In this document: positions 25,932-35,762 of the stretch, in pieces
How the letters are laid out: each line of letters opens with the position of its first letter
Position numbering within the stretch: the stretch's first letter is position 1
Assembly: GCA_937873655.1 (NCBI GenBank)
Contig: CALMYQ010000058.1
Coordinates: forward strand, 20,947-84,946
Direction of reading: 5' to 3'
Source: an uncultured Lewinella sp.
Lineage (GTDB): Bacteria > Bacteroidota > Bacteroidia > Chitinophagales > Saprospiraceae
Length of the DNA stretch: 64,000 nucleotides
Notes under the pieces: generated by a model
Seen by the model: the letters and a program-made list of their open reading frames with translations, nothing else
Databases searched by the model: none
Told to the model about the DNA's origin: nothing
Translations under genes and position numbers: made by a program

Positions 25932-28900
25932 CTAAACGGCATCCTTTTTTTCCAGCCTTTCCATGCGGTGTTTGTACACAAACCGTGGCGAGATTTTGTA
26001 TAATTCCCGATAGCAATCCAGTGCGACTTGCCTGGCTTCCTCATTCGAGTCGTCGATCCGGAAGGTCCAGAAATAGGCGTCAGCTTTTTGGTCAAGGGTT
26101 GTAATGCCGTTGCGCAGACCCTCCAGCTTGGCCAGCGCGCTTTCGGTATGGCCGGCGGCCGCATCAAGGCGGGCGGAGAAAAGGTCGGTTTCAAAACACA
26201 GGTCGGGATTGCCCAGTTCGGCCGCCAGGAGGATTGCTTCTCCCAACATGGCTTCGGCCTCATCCAATTCTTTTGTGGCCAGGAGTACCAGGCCTTTTTC
26301 CACCAGGCTCGACCCCAGAACCAGCGGGTTGTTGATCTCGCGGGTGATGTCGATGGCCTTGTCGTAGTATTGAAGTGAACGGTCGTATTCCTTCAGGTAG
26401 TAGAAAACATCGCCCAGGGTATTATTGGCTTTGGCGATGCCTTTTTTATATCCGAGCTCCTCGCAGAGCATCAGGTTTTTTTGCAGATAATCGATGGCTT
26501 TGTAAAAATCTCCCTGGATGCTGTACAATTCACCGATCAGGCCGATGGTAATGGCAATGCCTTGTTTGTCGCCCAACTCCTCGCAGAGCTCCAGGTCGAG
26601 CCTGAAATTGTCCATGGCCTCTTCATAACGCCCTTTGCGCAGGTATACATTGCCCAGACATCCGGTAGCGATGGCCTTCAGCATTTTGTTGCCCAGTTCT
26701 TCGGCCAGCTCCAGGCCTTTCAAATGGCTTTCCAGCGCCTGGTCATAATCGCCTTTTTCAAAATAGACGATCCCCAGATTGGTGTACAGGGTGGCCATCC
26801 CCTGTTTGTCGTTATTCCGGCGGCATACCTTGAGTTGTGCATGCTGCACTTTGATCCCTTCGTCGTAGTTGCCCTGGTTCATATGGGTCAGCCCGAGGTT
26901 GGCCACGATCTGGGCGTTGGAGGTGCCGCCCTGGTGGGCGCTGGACAGCTCAAGGCTTTGTTCGAAATGGGCTTTTGCCTCTTCGTACTGCCCTTGCCGG
27001 AAATACAGATTGCCGAGGTCGCCGTACACTTTGGCGATTCCCGTATGGTCTTCCACGGATTCGAACAGGCCGGCTGAAATCTGCAGGTAGGTCATGGCGG
27101 TCTGATAGTCGCCTTTCAGCATCAGGAGCCTGCCGAGGCTGTTGTTGGACTGCCCAAGGAGGAGGACGTCCCTCGATTTTTTGGCCGACTGAAGGGCTTT
27201 GGAATAAGCTTTCTCGCATTCATCCCAGTCCCCGATCAGTTCGAGCACTTTCCCTTTTTTCAGCAGGGTTTTGATCTCGCCGGCCGCATCGGTCTGGCGG
27301 CTGAGTTTTTGCAGCAAGCGTTCGTAGTACTCCAGGGCCTGCTGGTTCTGGTAATTGCGGCGGGCATAGTCGGCCGCTTTGCGCAGATATTCGCAGGTTT
27401 TGTCCAGGTTTCCGGCCTGCTCAAAATGGAAGGCCAGGTCGACATACCGGGTTTCTATGCTTTCGCTGTAAAGCCGTTCGATGGTTTCGGCGATCAACTG
27501 GTGCAACTGGGCCAGCCGGGTGCGCAACTGCATGCTGTAGGCCGCTTCCCGCAGCAGGGAATGGCGGAAAATATACCGCAGTTCGTTCATCGCCTGCCAG
27601 ATCTGCCCCCGTTCGGCGGTTTTGATCTGCTCCCGCAGGAGGGTTTGGGTACCTGCGGTGGATTCGCCGGCGAAGGCTTCCGTCTGTTTCAATATTTCGG
27701 AAAGCACCGGAACTTCAAACTCCCGGCCGATGACGGCCGCAGCCTTGACGGTTTCCCGGACCAGGGTGGACAACCTGTCGATCCGCGCGGTCAGGATCGC
27801 GTTGACCGAACCCGACAACTGCACGTTCTCGTCCTCGATATCCCAAATGCCTTTTTTGTTGGTCAGTAACTGGCTTTCTGAAAAGTACTCCAGCATTTGT
27901 TCCAGATAGAACGGATTGCTGTTGGTCGTCCGCAGCAGCAATTCGAAGAAGGCCTTGCTGATCTTGCCGCCGAGCCGGGTCTCTGCAAATGAGCGTACGG
28001 CTTCCGGGCTCAGCATGCTCAGGTCCGTTTCCAGGTATTGCAGCCCCAGGTCATGCAACCGCTGTATATGGAAGAATTCGGGCTTTACGCCGTCGTCCTT
28101 ATACCGCGAAGTGACCAGCAGCATGACGGGAAAGCGGTTCATCTGCCGGATAAGTTCCTGCATCAGTTCCAGCGAACTGTCGTCGATCCAGTGGCCATCT
28201 TCCAGTACAATGACGGCGGGGCCGAACAGCGACTCTGCCAGGAGCAGGTTGATGATGGCGGAAAGCGTGTTCTGGTAACGCCCTTTGGCATCGAGCTGGT
28301 CCCATAGGGAATCCGGGAAATGCAGGCCGATCAGCGCTGCCAGGACCGTCCGGGTCCGGATGAGCTCTTCGGTCAGCCGGCGGGCTTCTGCGCTTTCCAA
28401 TCCGCGCAGCCGCTGGACGAGGTATTCAAACCTGCTGTCAAACCCGTACCGGTTGTCGAGCGGGGTGGCTTCCGTTGATTGTTCAAAATAATTCCTCAGG
28501 AAGTACAGGAATGCATTGAACGGTTTTTTCAGGATCTGGTCGGCCTGACAAACCATCCACCTCATGCCCTCTACCTCCATCAGGGTGTTTTTGAGCTCAA
28601 ATGCCAGCCGGCTTTTCCCTATACCGGCTTCTCCGTACAGCACGGCAACCCCGCAGGGGCGGCTTTCGAGAATGGGTTGGGCGAATGCCAGCAGGTCATG
28701 GAGTTCTTTTTGCCGTTCGATAAGCGTTCCGAGGTAGGTCGACCGGTTGTCAAAGTCCCTTCCGGTAAGTTTGAAGGTCGGCACATTCCCCTTGATGCCT
28801 TTGTATTTGATATCCCCTTTGTGGATGAATTTGAACTGCTTCAGTTTCTTCAACTCCGAATCCACCAGGATCTCATCCCAATCGGCATTGATCATCAGCC

Positions 28901-29981
28901 GGGCTGCCAGGTTGACCCGGTTGCCTACCGCGGCATACTGGCAGCGCTCAATACCGCCGACGATCCCGGTAAAGGCCAGCCCCATGCTCACGCCTGTGCG
29001 GAACCGGACTTTGGCGGCCAGTTCGTCGTTTTTAGCCGAATCGTGGAGGGAGAGGACAAATTCCAGCGCCCTTTCTGCATTGTTCTCAAAGGAAACCGGC
29101 GCCCCGAAAAAAATGACCATCACGCCGCCCTTGTCGCCGAATTCAATCTCCTTGAAATAGCCTGCAAAATTGGAGGTCTGGTCGAGTACCTGGCTGGAGA
29201 AAGCATCCAGTTGCTGGTGGGTTTCAACCTGGTCGAAGGAAACGAATACGGCAGCGACCGTCCGGAATTCTCCGCCTTGTTTGTAGTTGATCACGGACTC
29301 GGGAAGGAACCAGCTGAGTACCTCCGGGTTGAGCGGCGGCAGGGACAGGGGGGCAGCCGGCGGGTCATTGCCGACATCCAGGGAGGCCCTCAAAATGCGA
29401 AAGTACTGATCGGTGGTTTCTTCCATCGCCAGCGGCATACCCGTAAGCCAGGGTTCCATCGGCCGGTCGGCCAGGATCTCGCCTTCGCCGGCCCGCGATT
29501 GGCAGGCGGAGCATCCGTCGATGGGTTCACCCCGGAAATAGAAGGCCTTGTGCTCCCGGCCTACGATGCCCCATTCCACCTCGCCGCAGGAAAGCCCGAT
29601 CTTGATGCCGATGGTGAAGTCGCCGAAACGGGATTTTTTATCCTTGAAAAATTTGCGGGCCAGAACGGCTGCCTGGACGGCGCCCAGCGCCTGGCTTCCG
29701 TCGCCGGATTCAGGAAAGATGGCTACAAAGGCATCGCCGGCAAAACAGGGGATAAACCCGCCCTGGTTATAGACCAGGCTGACCAGCGGGCCGAAGATCT
29801 CATTCAGGATATTGGACAGGTGCTCGGCGCCCGGCGACCCCTGGCGCATGAGGGTTTCCGTCAGGGGTGTGAATCCGGAAAGATCCACACACATGGTAAA
29901 TGCCTTCATGCGACCGGTGGAACGGCCGGCAAGCCATTCATCCTGAATAAAATGTGGAATGAGGTTTTTCAACACGTGCAA
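25932..29981 (-). CDS. Soluble-adenylyl-cyclase-like protein: two cyclase domains, P-loop ATPase, TPR repeats
   Basis: A 1349-residue cytoplasmic signalling protein with the domain order of mammalian soluble adenylyl cyclase. C1 (about 25-200): metal residues D33 (FTMCVDLSGFTPL) and D83 (CFAGDAFVAIF). C2 (about 235-410): FGDKGGVMVIFFGAP, then CQYAAVGNRVNLAARLM with the transition-state residues N357 and R361. Next come an AAA/STAND-like ATPase with Walker A GEAGIGKS (450-457) and a long helical region, then about ten TPR repeats (roughly 930-1300). The C1 position that holds the adenine-contacting lysine in the human enzyme is Cys79, and the C2 threonine is Ala350, so nucleotide preference is uncertain. 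It is transcribed alone and convergent with the acidic EF-hand-like gene. Confidence 0.88.
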   Translation of the reverse strand: MHVLKNLIPHFIQDEWLAGRSTGRMKAFTMCVDLSGFTPLTETLMRQGSPGAEHLSNILNEIFGPLVSLVYNQGGFIPCFAGDAFVAIFPESGDGSQALGAVQAAVLARKFFKDKKSRFGDFTIGIKIGLSCGEVEWGIVGREHKAFYFRGEPIDGCSACQSRAGEGEILADRPMEPWLTGMPLAMEETTDQYFRILRASLDVGNDPPAAPLSLPPLNPEVLSWFLPESVINYKQGGEFRTVAAVFVSFDQVETHQQLDAFSSQVLDQTSNFAGYFKEIEFGDKGGVMVIFFGAPVSFENNAERALEFVLSLHDSAKNDELAAKVRFRTGVSMGLAFTGIVGGIERCQYAAVGNRVNLAARLMINADWDEILVDSELKKLKQFKFIHKGDIKYKGIKGNVPTFKLTGRDFDNRSTYLGTLIERQKELHDLLAFAQPILESRPCGVAVLYGEAGIGKSRLAFELKNTLMEVEGMRWMVCQADQILKKPFNAFLYFLRNYFEQSTEATPLDNRYGFDSRFEYLVQRLRGLESAEARRLTEELIRTRTVLAALIGLHFPDSLWDQLDAKGRYQNTLSAIINLLLAESLFGPAVIVLEDGHWIDDSSLELMQELIRQMNRFPVMLLVTSRYKDDGVKPEFFHIQRLHDLGLQYLETDLSMLSPEAVRSFAETRLGGKISKAFFELLLRTTNSNPFYLEQMLEYFSESQLLTNKKGIWDIEDENVQLSGSVNAILTARIDRLSTLVRETVKAAAVIGREFEVPVLSEILKQTEAFAGESTAGTQTLLREQIKTAERGQIWQAMNELRYIFRHSLLREAAYSMQLRTRLAQLHQLIAETIERLYSESIETRYVDLAFHFEQAGNLDKTCEYLRKAADYARRNYQNQQALEYYERLLQKLSRQTDAAGEIKTLLKKGKVLELIGDWDECEKAYSKALQSAKKSRDVLLLGQSNNSLGRLLMLKGDYQTAMTYLQISAGLFESVEDHTGIAKVYGDLGNLYFRQGQYEEAKAHFEQSLELSSAHQGGTSNAQIVANLGLTHMNQGNYDEGIKVQHAQLKVCRRNNDKQGMATLYTNLGIVYFEKGDYDQALESHLKGLELAEELGNKMLKAIATGCLGNVYLRKGRYEEAMDNFRLDLELCEELGDKQGIAITIGLIGELYSIQGDFYKAIDYLQKNLMLCEELGYKKGIAKANNTLGDVFYYLKEYDRSLQYYDKAIDITREINNPLVLGSSLVEKGLVLLATKELDEAEAMLGEAILLAAELGNPDLCFETDLFSARLDAAAGHTESALAKLEGLRNGITTLDQKADAYFWTFRIDDSNEEARQVALDCYRELYKISPRFVYKHRMERLEKKDAV

Positions 29982-30093
29982 AAATTAGCCCAGGCTGCAG
30001 TCTCCTTGTGATGTATACGGCAAAGCTAGCAAATTTGATGCTAACCCGCTGCACCGCGACAACGGGGAAAATGACCGGTTCATAAATAATCAT

Positions 30094-31614
30094 CTACTTT
30101 CCTACAAACGAAAGAATATCTTCAACAATTTCCCGGTGGTTGGCCAATCTTGGAACTTTATTCTGGCCGCCGAATTTGCCCTTTGCCCTTAGCCAATTGT
30201 GGAAAGTGCCCGGTGGGAGCAATCTCAGTTTGGGTTTTTCGAGGGCCATTCCCTTGTATCGCTTGGCCTCGTAATCGGAATTGAGCTTTTGCAGGTTGTG
30301 ATCGAGCAGGTGGTTGAATTCGTCCAGGTTGTCAGGCGGGGTTTCAAATTCGATCAGCCATTCATGGCTGCCCTTGCCCAGCCCCTGGAAATATACGGGA
30401 GCGACGGTATAATCGATGACAGTGGCGCCGGTGACCCGGCAGGTTTCGGCCAGCGCGCGGTCGGTATTTTCCACAACGACTTCTTCCCCGAAGGCATTGA
30501 CGAATTGCTTGGTCCGTCCTGTAATCCGGATCCTGTAAGGATTTGTGGAAGTGAACGCAACCGTATCGCCCGGCAAATACCGCCAAAGGCCCGAGTTGGT
30601 GGTGATCACCAGAGCGTACTGCCGGCCGGTTTGCACCTCCGACAGCGGGACGGCCGTCGGGAATTCTTTGCCCCATTCCGCTATGGGCAGGAACTCGTAG
30701 TAAATCCCATTGTCGACGAGTAGCAGCATATCGTCCCTGTTAAAATCATCCTGAACGGCGAAATAACCCTCAGATGCATTGTAAATCTCCTGATAACTGA
30801 CGTTTTCCGACGGGAAGAATTCACTGAACTGCGATCGGTAAGGCGCGAAACTTACCCCGCCGTGGATATAACCCTGGAAATGGGGCCATACCTCGAGCAT
30901 ATGATTCCTGCCTGTTAATTCCAGGATGCGGCGCAACAGCACTACGGTCCAGGTAGGCACCCCGCCGATCATGACGATATTGGGCTCCTGGGCCCCGGCC
31001 AGCGCCAGTTTTTCCAGCTTCGTTTCCCAGTCAGGGAGCAGGGCGGTTTTAAAATCCGGGGTAAAAAACGGCCTGCCCGCCCAGGGCATATGGCTGATCA
31101 TTATTGCTGAAACATCGCCGATGATGGTTTGCGGGTAACCGGGAAAGGGCTGCAGGCTGCCGCCCATCAGCATGCTCTTGTATTCGAACTGGCGCGCGTC
31201 CGGCCGGTTTTGATAAAACAGGGTCATCGTATCCCAGGTACCCCGGATATGGCATTGGCGCAGATTTTGGGAAGTGACCGGGATGAATTTGCTTTTTTCA
31301 CTGGTCGTGCCTGAAGACTTGGAGAACCACTGCACCCTGCCGGGCCAGAGCAGGTCCCGTTCGCCCTTCATCATCCGTTCGATGTAGGGTTTGAACTGTT
31401 CATAATCCTGAACAGGCAGGCGCCTCGCGTAGGCTTCCGGCGTACGGATGTCGCGAAATCCGTAATTGCGACCCCATTCGGTCGTTTGAGCCGTTTCCAG
31501 CAACCGTTTGAGCCAGGCCTGCTGACTTTCATGCGGATGTCGCATGATATAGGCCATGCGCCGATATCGCTGGGCATAGAAGACGTGAAAAAGGCGATTT
31601 ATCCACTTCCTCAT
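30094..31614 (-). CDS. GH3 auxin-responsive-promoter family protein
   Basis: A 506-residue member of the GH3 family (ANL adenylate-forming superfamily), which in plants conjugates acyl acids to amino acids. Family features include the ATP-binding loop WFSKSSGTTSEKSKFIPVT (around residues 95-113), NASEGYFAVQDD, LVITTNSGLWRYLPGDTVAF and ITGRTKQFVNAFGEEVVVEN. The C-terminus KLRLLPPGTFHNWLRAKGKF with GGQNKVPRL is typical of the Bacteroidota members. The bacterial substrate is unknown. It lies 73 bp downstream of uvrA on the same strand and may be read from the same transcript. There is no signal peptide. Confidence 0.88.
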   Translation of the reverse strand: MRKWINRLFHVFYAQRYRRMAYIMRHPHESQQAWLKRLLETAQTTEWGRNYGFRDIRTPEAYARRLPVQDYEQFKPYIERMMKGERDLLWPGRVQWFSKSSGTTSEKSKFIPVTSQNLRQCHIRGTWDTMTLFYQNRPDARQFEYKSMLMGGSLQPFPGYPQTIIGDVSAIMISHMPWAGRPFFTPDFKTALLPDWETKLEKLALAGAQEPNIVMIGGVPTWTVVLLRRILELTGRNHMLEVWPHFQGYIHGGVSFAPYRSQFSEFFPSENVSYQEIYNASEGYFAVQDDFNRDDMLLLVDNGIYYEFLPIAEWGKEFPTAVPLSEVQTGRQYALVITTNSGLWRYLPGDTVAFTSTNPYRIRITGRTKQFVNAFGEEVVVENTDRALAETCRVTGATVIDYTVAPVYFQGLGKGSHEWLIEFETPPDNLDEFNHLLDHNLQKLNSDYEAKRYKGMALEKPKLRLLPPGTFHNWLRAKGKFGGQNKVPRLANHREIVEDILSFVGK

Positions 31615-31687
31615 ATTCGCTCGTTCCTACGGATATACAAGACAATGAAAGCTTTGGTTCATTGGGAAATAAAAAATAAAGAATCGT

Positions 31688-34585
31688 TCAATTGAATGAT
31701 TGGGTATTTGAGGTCAACCCCAGGGTCAGTTCCTGTTTCAGGAAATGGCCGGTATGACTGCCCTGTTCGGCGGCAACCTGTTCGGGCGTGCCTTCGCAAA
31801 CAATGCGGCCGCCGCGATGGCCGCCCTCAGGGCCGATATCGATAATATGATCGGCAACTTTGATGACATCCATGTTGTGTTCGATGACAATGACGGTATT
31901 GCCTTTATCGACCAGTTTGTTCAGCACGGCCAGGAGGTGGCGGATGTCCTCAAAATGCAACCCCGTTGTCGGTTCATCCAGGATGTAAAGGGTTTGACCG
32001 GTATCCCTTTTTGACAATTCCTCGGCCAGTTTGACCCGCTGGGCTTCCCCGCCGGAAAGGGTGGTGGCTTGCTGCCCCAGGGTGATATAACCCAGCCCGA
32101 CCTCGTCCAGCGTCCTTAATTTCCGGTAAATGGACGGGATGTTCTGGAAAAATTCCACGGCTTCGGCCACAGGCATATCCAGTACATCGCTGATGGATTT
32201 GCCTTTGTACAACACCTCAAGGGTTTCGCGATTGTAGCGGCGGCCCAGGCATTTTTCACATTCCACATATACGTCCGGGAGAAAGTTCATCTCAATGGTC
32301 CTCAGACCCGACCCTTCGCAGACGTCGCACCGGCCGCCCTTGACATTGAACGAAAACCGGCCGGGCTTGTAGCCCCGGATCCTGGATTCGGGGAGTTCGG
32401 AAAATATCTTCCTTATATCAGTGAAAACACCGGTATAGGTTGCCGGGTTCGATCTCGGGGTCCGGCCGATCGGCGATTGGTCGATCTCGATCACCTTATC
32501 GAGGTGTTCCAATCCGATGATGGCTTCGTACGGGAGCGGCTTTTTCAGGCTTCTGTAAAAATGCTGCCGGAGGATGGGGTAGAGCGTCTCATTGATCAGT
32601 GACGATTTGCCGCTTCCGGATACGCCCGTGATGCAAATGAACGTACCGAGCGGGAACCGGACGCGGAGGTTCTTGAGGTTATGGCCCGTTACGCCGGCCA
32701 GTTCAAGCAAATTGCCGTTCCCCGGCCGCCGTTCGGCCGGTGTTTCGATATTGATGCGATTGCTGAGGTAATCCGCGGTCAGGGAAGGGTGCAGGAGAAA
32801 TTCTTTGGGTTTCCCTTTGGCCACCACCTCGCCGCCGTGTATGCCGGCGCCGGGCCCGAGGTCGATCAGGTAATCCGACGACAGCATGATGTCCTTGTCG
32901 TGCTCTACAACAAGGACGCTGTTGCCGATATCGGTCAGTTCCCGCAGGGCTTCGATCAGTTTTTGGTTATCCCGTTGGTGAAGGCCGATACTGGGTTCGT
33001 CAAGAATATAGGTAATGCCGGTGAGTTGCGACCCGATTTGAGTGGCCAGTCTGATGCGTTGGGATTCGCCGCCCGAAAGCGTCCTTGCCGGCCGGTTGAG
33101 CGAGAGATAGTCAAGCCCGACATGCAACAGAAAGCCCAGGCGGAAGCGGATTTCCTTGATGATGTCGCGGGCGATGAGCACCTGTCGCTCACTCAGCCGG
33201 TCCTCCAGGTTTTCCATCCAGGCAAAGAGGTCGGTAAGATCCAGGTCGGTCAGCTCGGAGATGTTTTTTCCGTCGATCAGGAAATGCAGCGATTCTTTTT
33301 TCAGGCGTCTGCCCTGGCATTCCGGGCAGTCGTCGATGGTCATGAATTCTTCTACCCAGCCCCGCACTTTTTCGGAGGAGGAATTTTCATACCAGTGTTC
33401 GAGCATTTTGACCAGGCCGTTGTAGGCCAGGTCATAGCTGTAATCCCCGCCGGCGTATTCCAGCTTGATGCTGAGCTGGTTGTCGCCGCCGTGCAGAATG
33501 GTTTTCATGGCTTCCTCGGGGATATCCCTGATGGGCGTGGAAAAAGAAAAATGGTATTTTTTGGCCAGCGCCCGAAGCTGTTTGAACACAAAATTTTCCC
33601 TGACCTCTCCCAGCGGGGCCAATCCGCCGTCGTTGATGGTTTTGCTGTCGTCGGGAATCACCTTGTCAAGATCCACGGCATTGATCTGCCCGAGGCCTTT
33701 GCAATGGGGACAGGCGCCGTACGGCGAGTTGAAGGAAAAGGAATTGGGGGAAGGTTCCTCATAGGATACGCCCGTTTCGGGGTCCATGAGGTGCTTGCTG
33801 AAGGTATAGACCTTATCTTCTTCGACATCCAGGATGAACACCAGCCCGTTGCCCATTTTAAGGGTGGTCTGGAGTGAATTGCTGACCCTGTCCTTGCGGT
33901 CGTCGCTCACTTTCAACCGGTCTACAACCAGCTCTATATCGTGTATCTTATACCGATCCACCTGTAACCCTGAGGTCAGGTCGATGGTTTCTCCGTCCAC
34001 CCGTACTTTGGCATATCCCTGTTTTCTGACCTGGTCGAACAACTCCCGGTAGTGGCCTTTGCGTCCCCTGACCAGCGGCGCAAGGAACATGATCATCCTG
34101 CCTTCGAACCCGGTCAGGATGCGTTCTTTCATTTGTTCTTCGGTATAGCGTACCATTTTTTCGCCGGTAGCGAAGGAAAAGGCTTCCGCCGTACGGGCAA
34201 ACAGGAGTCGGAAAAAGTCATATACTTCCGTCACCGTGCCCACCGTTGACCGGGGGTTGCGGCTGGTTGTCTTCTGCTCAATGGAAATGACCGGGCTCAA
34301 GCCTGTAATCTGTTCGACCTCGGGGCGTTCCATCTCACCGATGAACTGGCGGGCGTACGCCGAAAAAGTCTCCATGTAGCGGCGCTGGCCTTCGGCATAG
34401 ATCGTATCGAAAGCCAGAGAGGACTTGCCGCTGCCGCTGATGCCGGTAATGACGACCAGTTTGTTCCGGGGAATGCGCACGTCAATGTCCTTCAGGTTGT
34501 GTTCCCTGGCGCCGGTGACGTCAATGAACTCATCTGCCGTTTCGATTTCCGGTTCGGAGGCGGTGACTGTTTTTCTTTTTGCCAT
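31688..34585 (-). CDS. uvrA: Excinuclease ABC subunit A
   Basis: The DNA-damage recognition ATPase of nucleotide excision repair. Two ABC modules are present: Walker A GISGSGKSSL and GVSGSGKSSL, signatures LSGGESQRIRLATQIG and LSGGEAQRVKLAEEL. I start at the ATG at 34585 (MAKRKTVTASEPE); the frame upstream to 34615 adds ten unlikely residues. Two zinc modules look altered. The segment after FRLLFARTAE lacks its CPxC pair, and the first ABC-inserted module keeps only its second pair (SPYGACPHCKGLG). The C-terminal module (GGRCDVCEGSG to VECEKCLGRR) is intact. Similar losses occur in other Bacteroidota UvrA proteins. uvrB lies about 20 kb away on the other strand. Confidence 0.95.
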   Translation of the reverse strand: MAKRKTVTASEPEIETADEFIDVTGAREHNLKDIDVRIPRNKLVVITGISGSGKSSLAFDTIYAEGQRRYMETFSAYARQFIGEMERPEVEQITGLSPVISIEQKTTSRNPRSTVGTVTEVYDFFRLLFARTAEAFSFATGEKMVRYTEEQMKERILTGFEGRMIMFLAPLVRGRKGHYRELFDQVRKQGYAKVRVDGETIDLTSGLQVDRYKIHDIELVVDRLKVSDDRKDRVSNSLQTTLKMGNGLVFILDVEEDKVYTFSKHLMDPETGVSYEEPSPNSFSFNSPYGACPHCKGLGQINAVDLDKVIPDDSKTINDGGLAPLGEVRENFVFKQLRALAKKYHFSFSTPIRDIPEEAMKTILHGGDNQLSIKLEYAGGDYSYDLAYNGLVKMLEHWYENSSSEKVRGWVEEFMTIDDCPECQGRRLKKESLHFLIDGKNISELTDLDLTDLFAWMENLEDRLSERQVLIARDIIKEIRFRLGFLLHVGLDYLSLNRPARTLSGGESQRIRLATQIGSQLTGITYILDEPSIGLHQRDNQKLIEALRELTDIGNSVLVVEHDKDIMLSSDYLIDLGPGAGIHGGEVVAKGKPKEFLLHPSLTADYLSNRINIETPAERRPGNGNLLELAGVTGHNLKNLRVRFPLGTFICITGVSGSGKSSLINETLYPILRQHFYRSLKKPLPYEAIIGLEHLDKVIEIDQSPIGRTPRSNPATYTGVFTDIRKIFSELPESRIRGYKPGRFSFNVKGGRCDVCEGSGLRTIEMNFLPDVYVECEKCLGRRYNRETLEVLYKGKSISDVLDMPVAEAVEFFQNIPSIYRKLRTLDEVGLGYITLGQQATTLSGGEAQRVKLAEELSKRDTGQTLYILDEPTTGLHFEDIRHLLAVLNKLVDKGNTVIVIEHNMDVIKVADHIIDIGPEGGHRGGRIVCEGTPEQVAAEQGSHTGHFLKQELTLGLTSNTQSFN

Positions 34586-34708
34586 GATCAATTGAATAAA
34601 CCAGGAACAGGCCAAATAGTTGTCTTCCGGCGCAGCGTTTCACATAACCGTTGCCGGAAAAACAGGTGCAAAGTTTATGGAAAAAATCCGGATTTTCATC
34701 ACAGCCTG

Positions 34709-35755
34709 CTACCGGGGCACTTCAATCTTTTTAACAATATCCCGGATCACATCCCGGATGTCAAGGCCTTCCATTTCCCGCTCCGGGGTCAGGATAATCC
34801 GATGGTTGAGCGCCGGATAAGCCACATATTGTATGTCGTCGGGGGTCACGAAGTCTCTGCCGTTCAGGGCCGCCGCCGCTTTTGCGGTGCGCAATATGGC
34901 GAGAGAGGCCCTGGGAGATGCACCCAGGAAAAGGTCGCCGTTGTTGCGGGTGTCGTGCACGATGGCGGCGATATAGTCCATCAGCTCATCCCGGATGAAG
35001 ACCTGTTCGACCAAAGACTGGCATGTTTTCAGGTCGGAAGCGGTGAATACCTTCATGACCTCCTCCGTCCGGGTTATGCGGAAATCGCTTTGGAACCGGC
35101 GCAGGATCGCTTTTTCCTCTTCCAGGGGGGGGTAGTGGATATTGATCTTCAGCAGGAACCGGTCCAGCTGGGCCTCCGGCAGCTTATAGGTGCCTTCCTG
35201 TTCGATCGGGTTCTGGGTGGCTACCACGAAGAAGGGGTATTCCATCGGGTAGGTCTCGCCGTCAACCGTTACCTGGTATTCCTCCATGACCTCGAAGAGG
35301 GCGGCCTGGGTTTTTGCCGGCGCCCGGTTGATCTCGTCGATCAGGATAATATTGGAAAAAACCGGCCCGGCATTGAAAAAGAACTCCGACTCCTTGACGT
35401 TGAAGACCGTCGTGCCCAGGACGTCGCTGGGCATCAGGTCGGGGGTGAACTGGATTCTGGAGAATTCCACATCCATGGTTTTGGCCAGCAATTTGGCCGT
35501 CAGGGTTTTGGCGATGCCGGGGACTCCCTCGATCAGCACATGCCCCCCGGACAACAGCCCGATCAGCAATTGGTCGATGAATTCGTCCTGGCCGATGATG
35601 ACCTTCCTCAGTTCCGATCTGATCTTGTCGGAAGCTTGCTGCAGGGGGGTAATGTCTATTCTGGGGCGGTAAACCGGCGGTGGCGGCGGAACGGGAGGCA
35701 TACCCGGGGCCGGTGTTTGGGATTCTTCTGTTCCTTCGATTTCGTCGATATGCAT
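34709..35755 (-). CDS. MoxR-family AAA ATPase
   Basis: A 348-residue MoxR-type AAA+ chaperone ATPase. Walker A is GGHVLIEGVPGIAKT, Walker B is NIILIDEINRAPAKTQAAL, and sensor-type stretches are VVATQNPIEQEGTYKLPEAQ and LDRFLLKINIHYPPLEE. The proline-rich N-terminus (PPVPPPPPVYRPR) is a linker. I choose the ATG at 35755 (MHIDEIEG), 7 bp after the DUF4350 stop; the longer frame from 35809 would overlap that gene. It is the last gene of the SpoIIM / DUF4129 / DUF4350 / MoxR operon. The DUF58 protein that usually follows MoxR is absent: uvrA comes next. Confidence 0.93.
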   Translation of the reverse strand: MHIDEIEGTEESQTPAPGMPPVPPPPPVYRPRIDITPLQQASDKIRSELRKVIIGQDEFIDQLLIGLLSGGHVLIEGVPGIAKTLTAKLLAKTMDVEFSRIQFTPDLMPSDVLGTTVFNVKESEFFFNAGPVFSNIILIDEINRAPAKTQAALFEVMEEYQVTVDGETYPMEYPFFVVATQNPIEQEGTYKLPEAQLDRFLLKINIHYPPLEEEKAILRRFQSDFRITRTEEVMKVFTASDLKTCQSLVEQVFIRDELMDYIAAIVHDTRNNGDLFLGASPRASLAILRTAKAAAALNGRDFVTPDDIQYVAYPALNHRIILTPEREMEGLDIRDVIRDIVKKIEVPR

Positions 35756-35762
35756 CGTTTGA

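Noticed and set aside
28479..30011. Plus-strand frame of 510 codons opposite the cyclase gene
   Set aside because: The opposite strand encodes catalytic cyclase motifs; this frame has none.
34625..34659. Hairpin TTCCGGC/GCCGGAA between MoxR and uvrA as a terminator
   Set aside because: Seven-bp stem with a 21-nt loop and no T-run on the minus strand; too weak to call.
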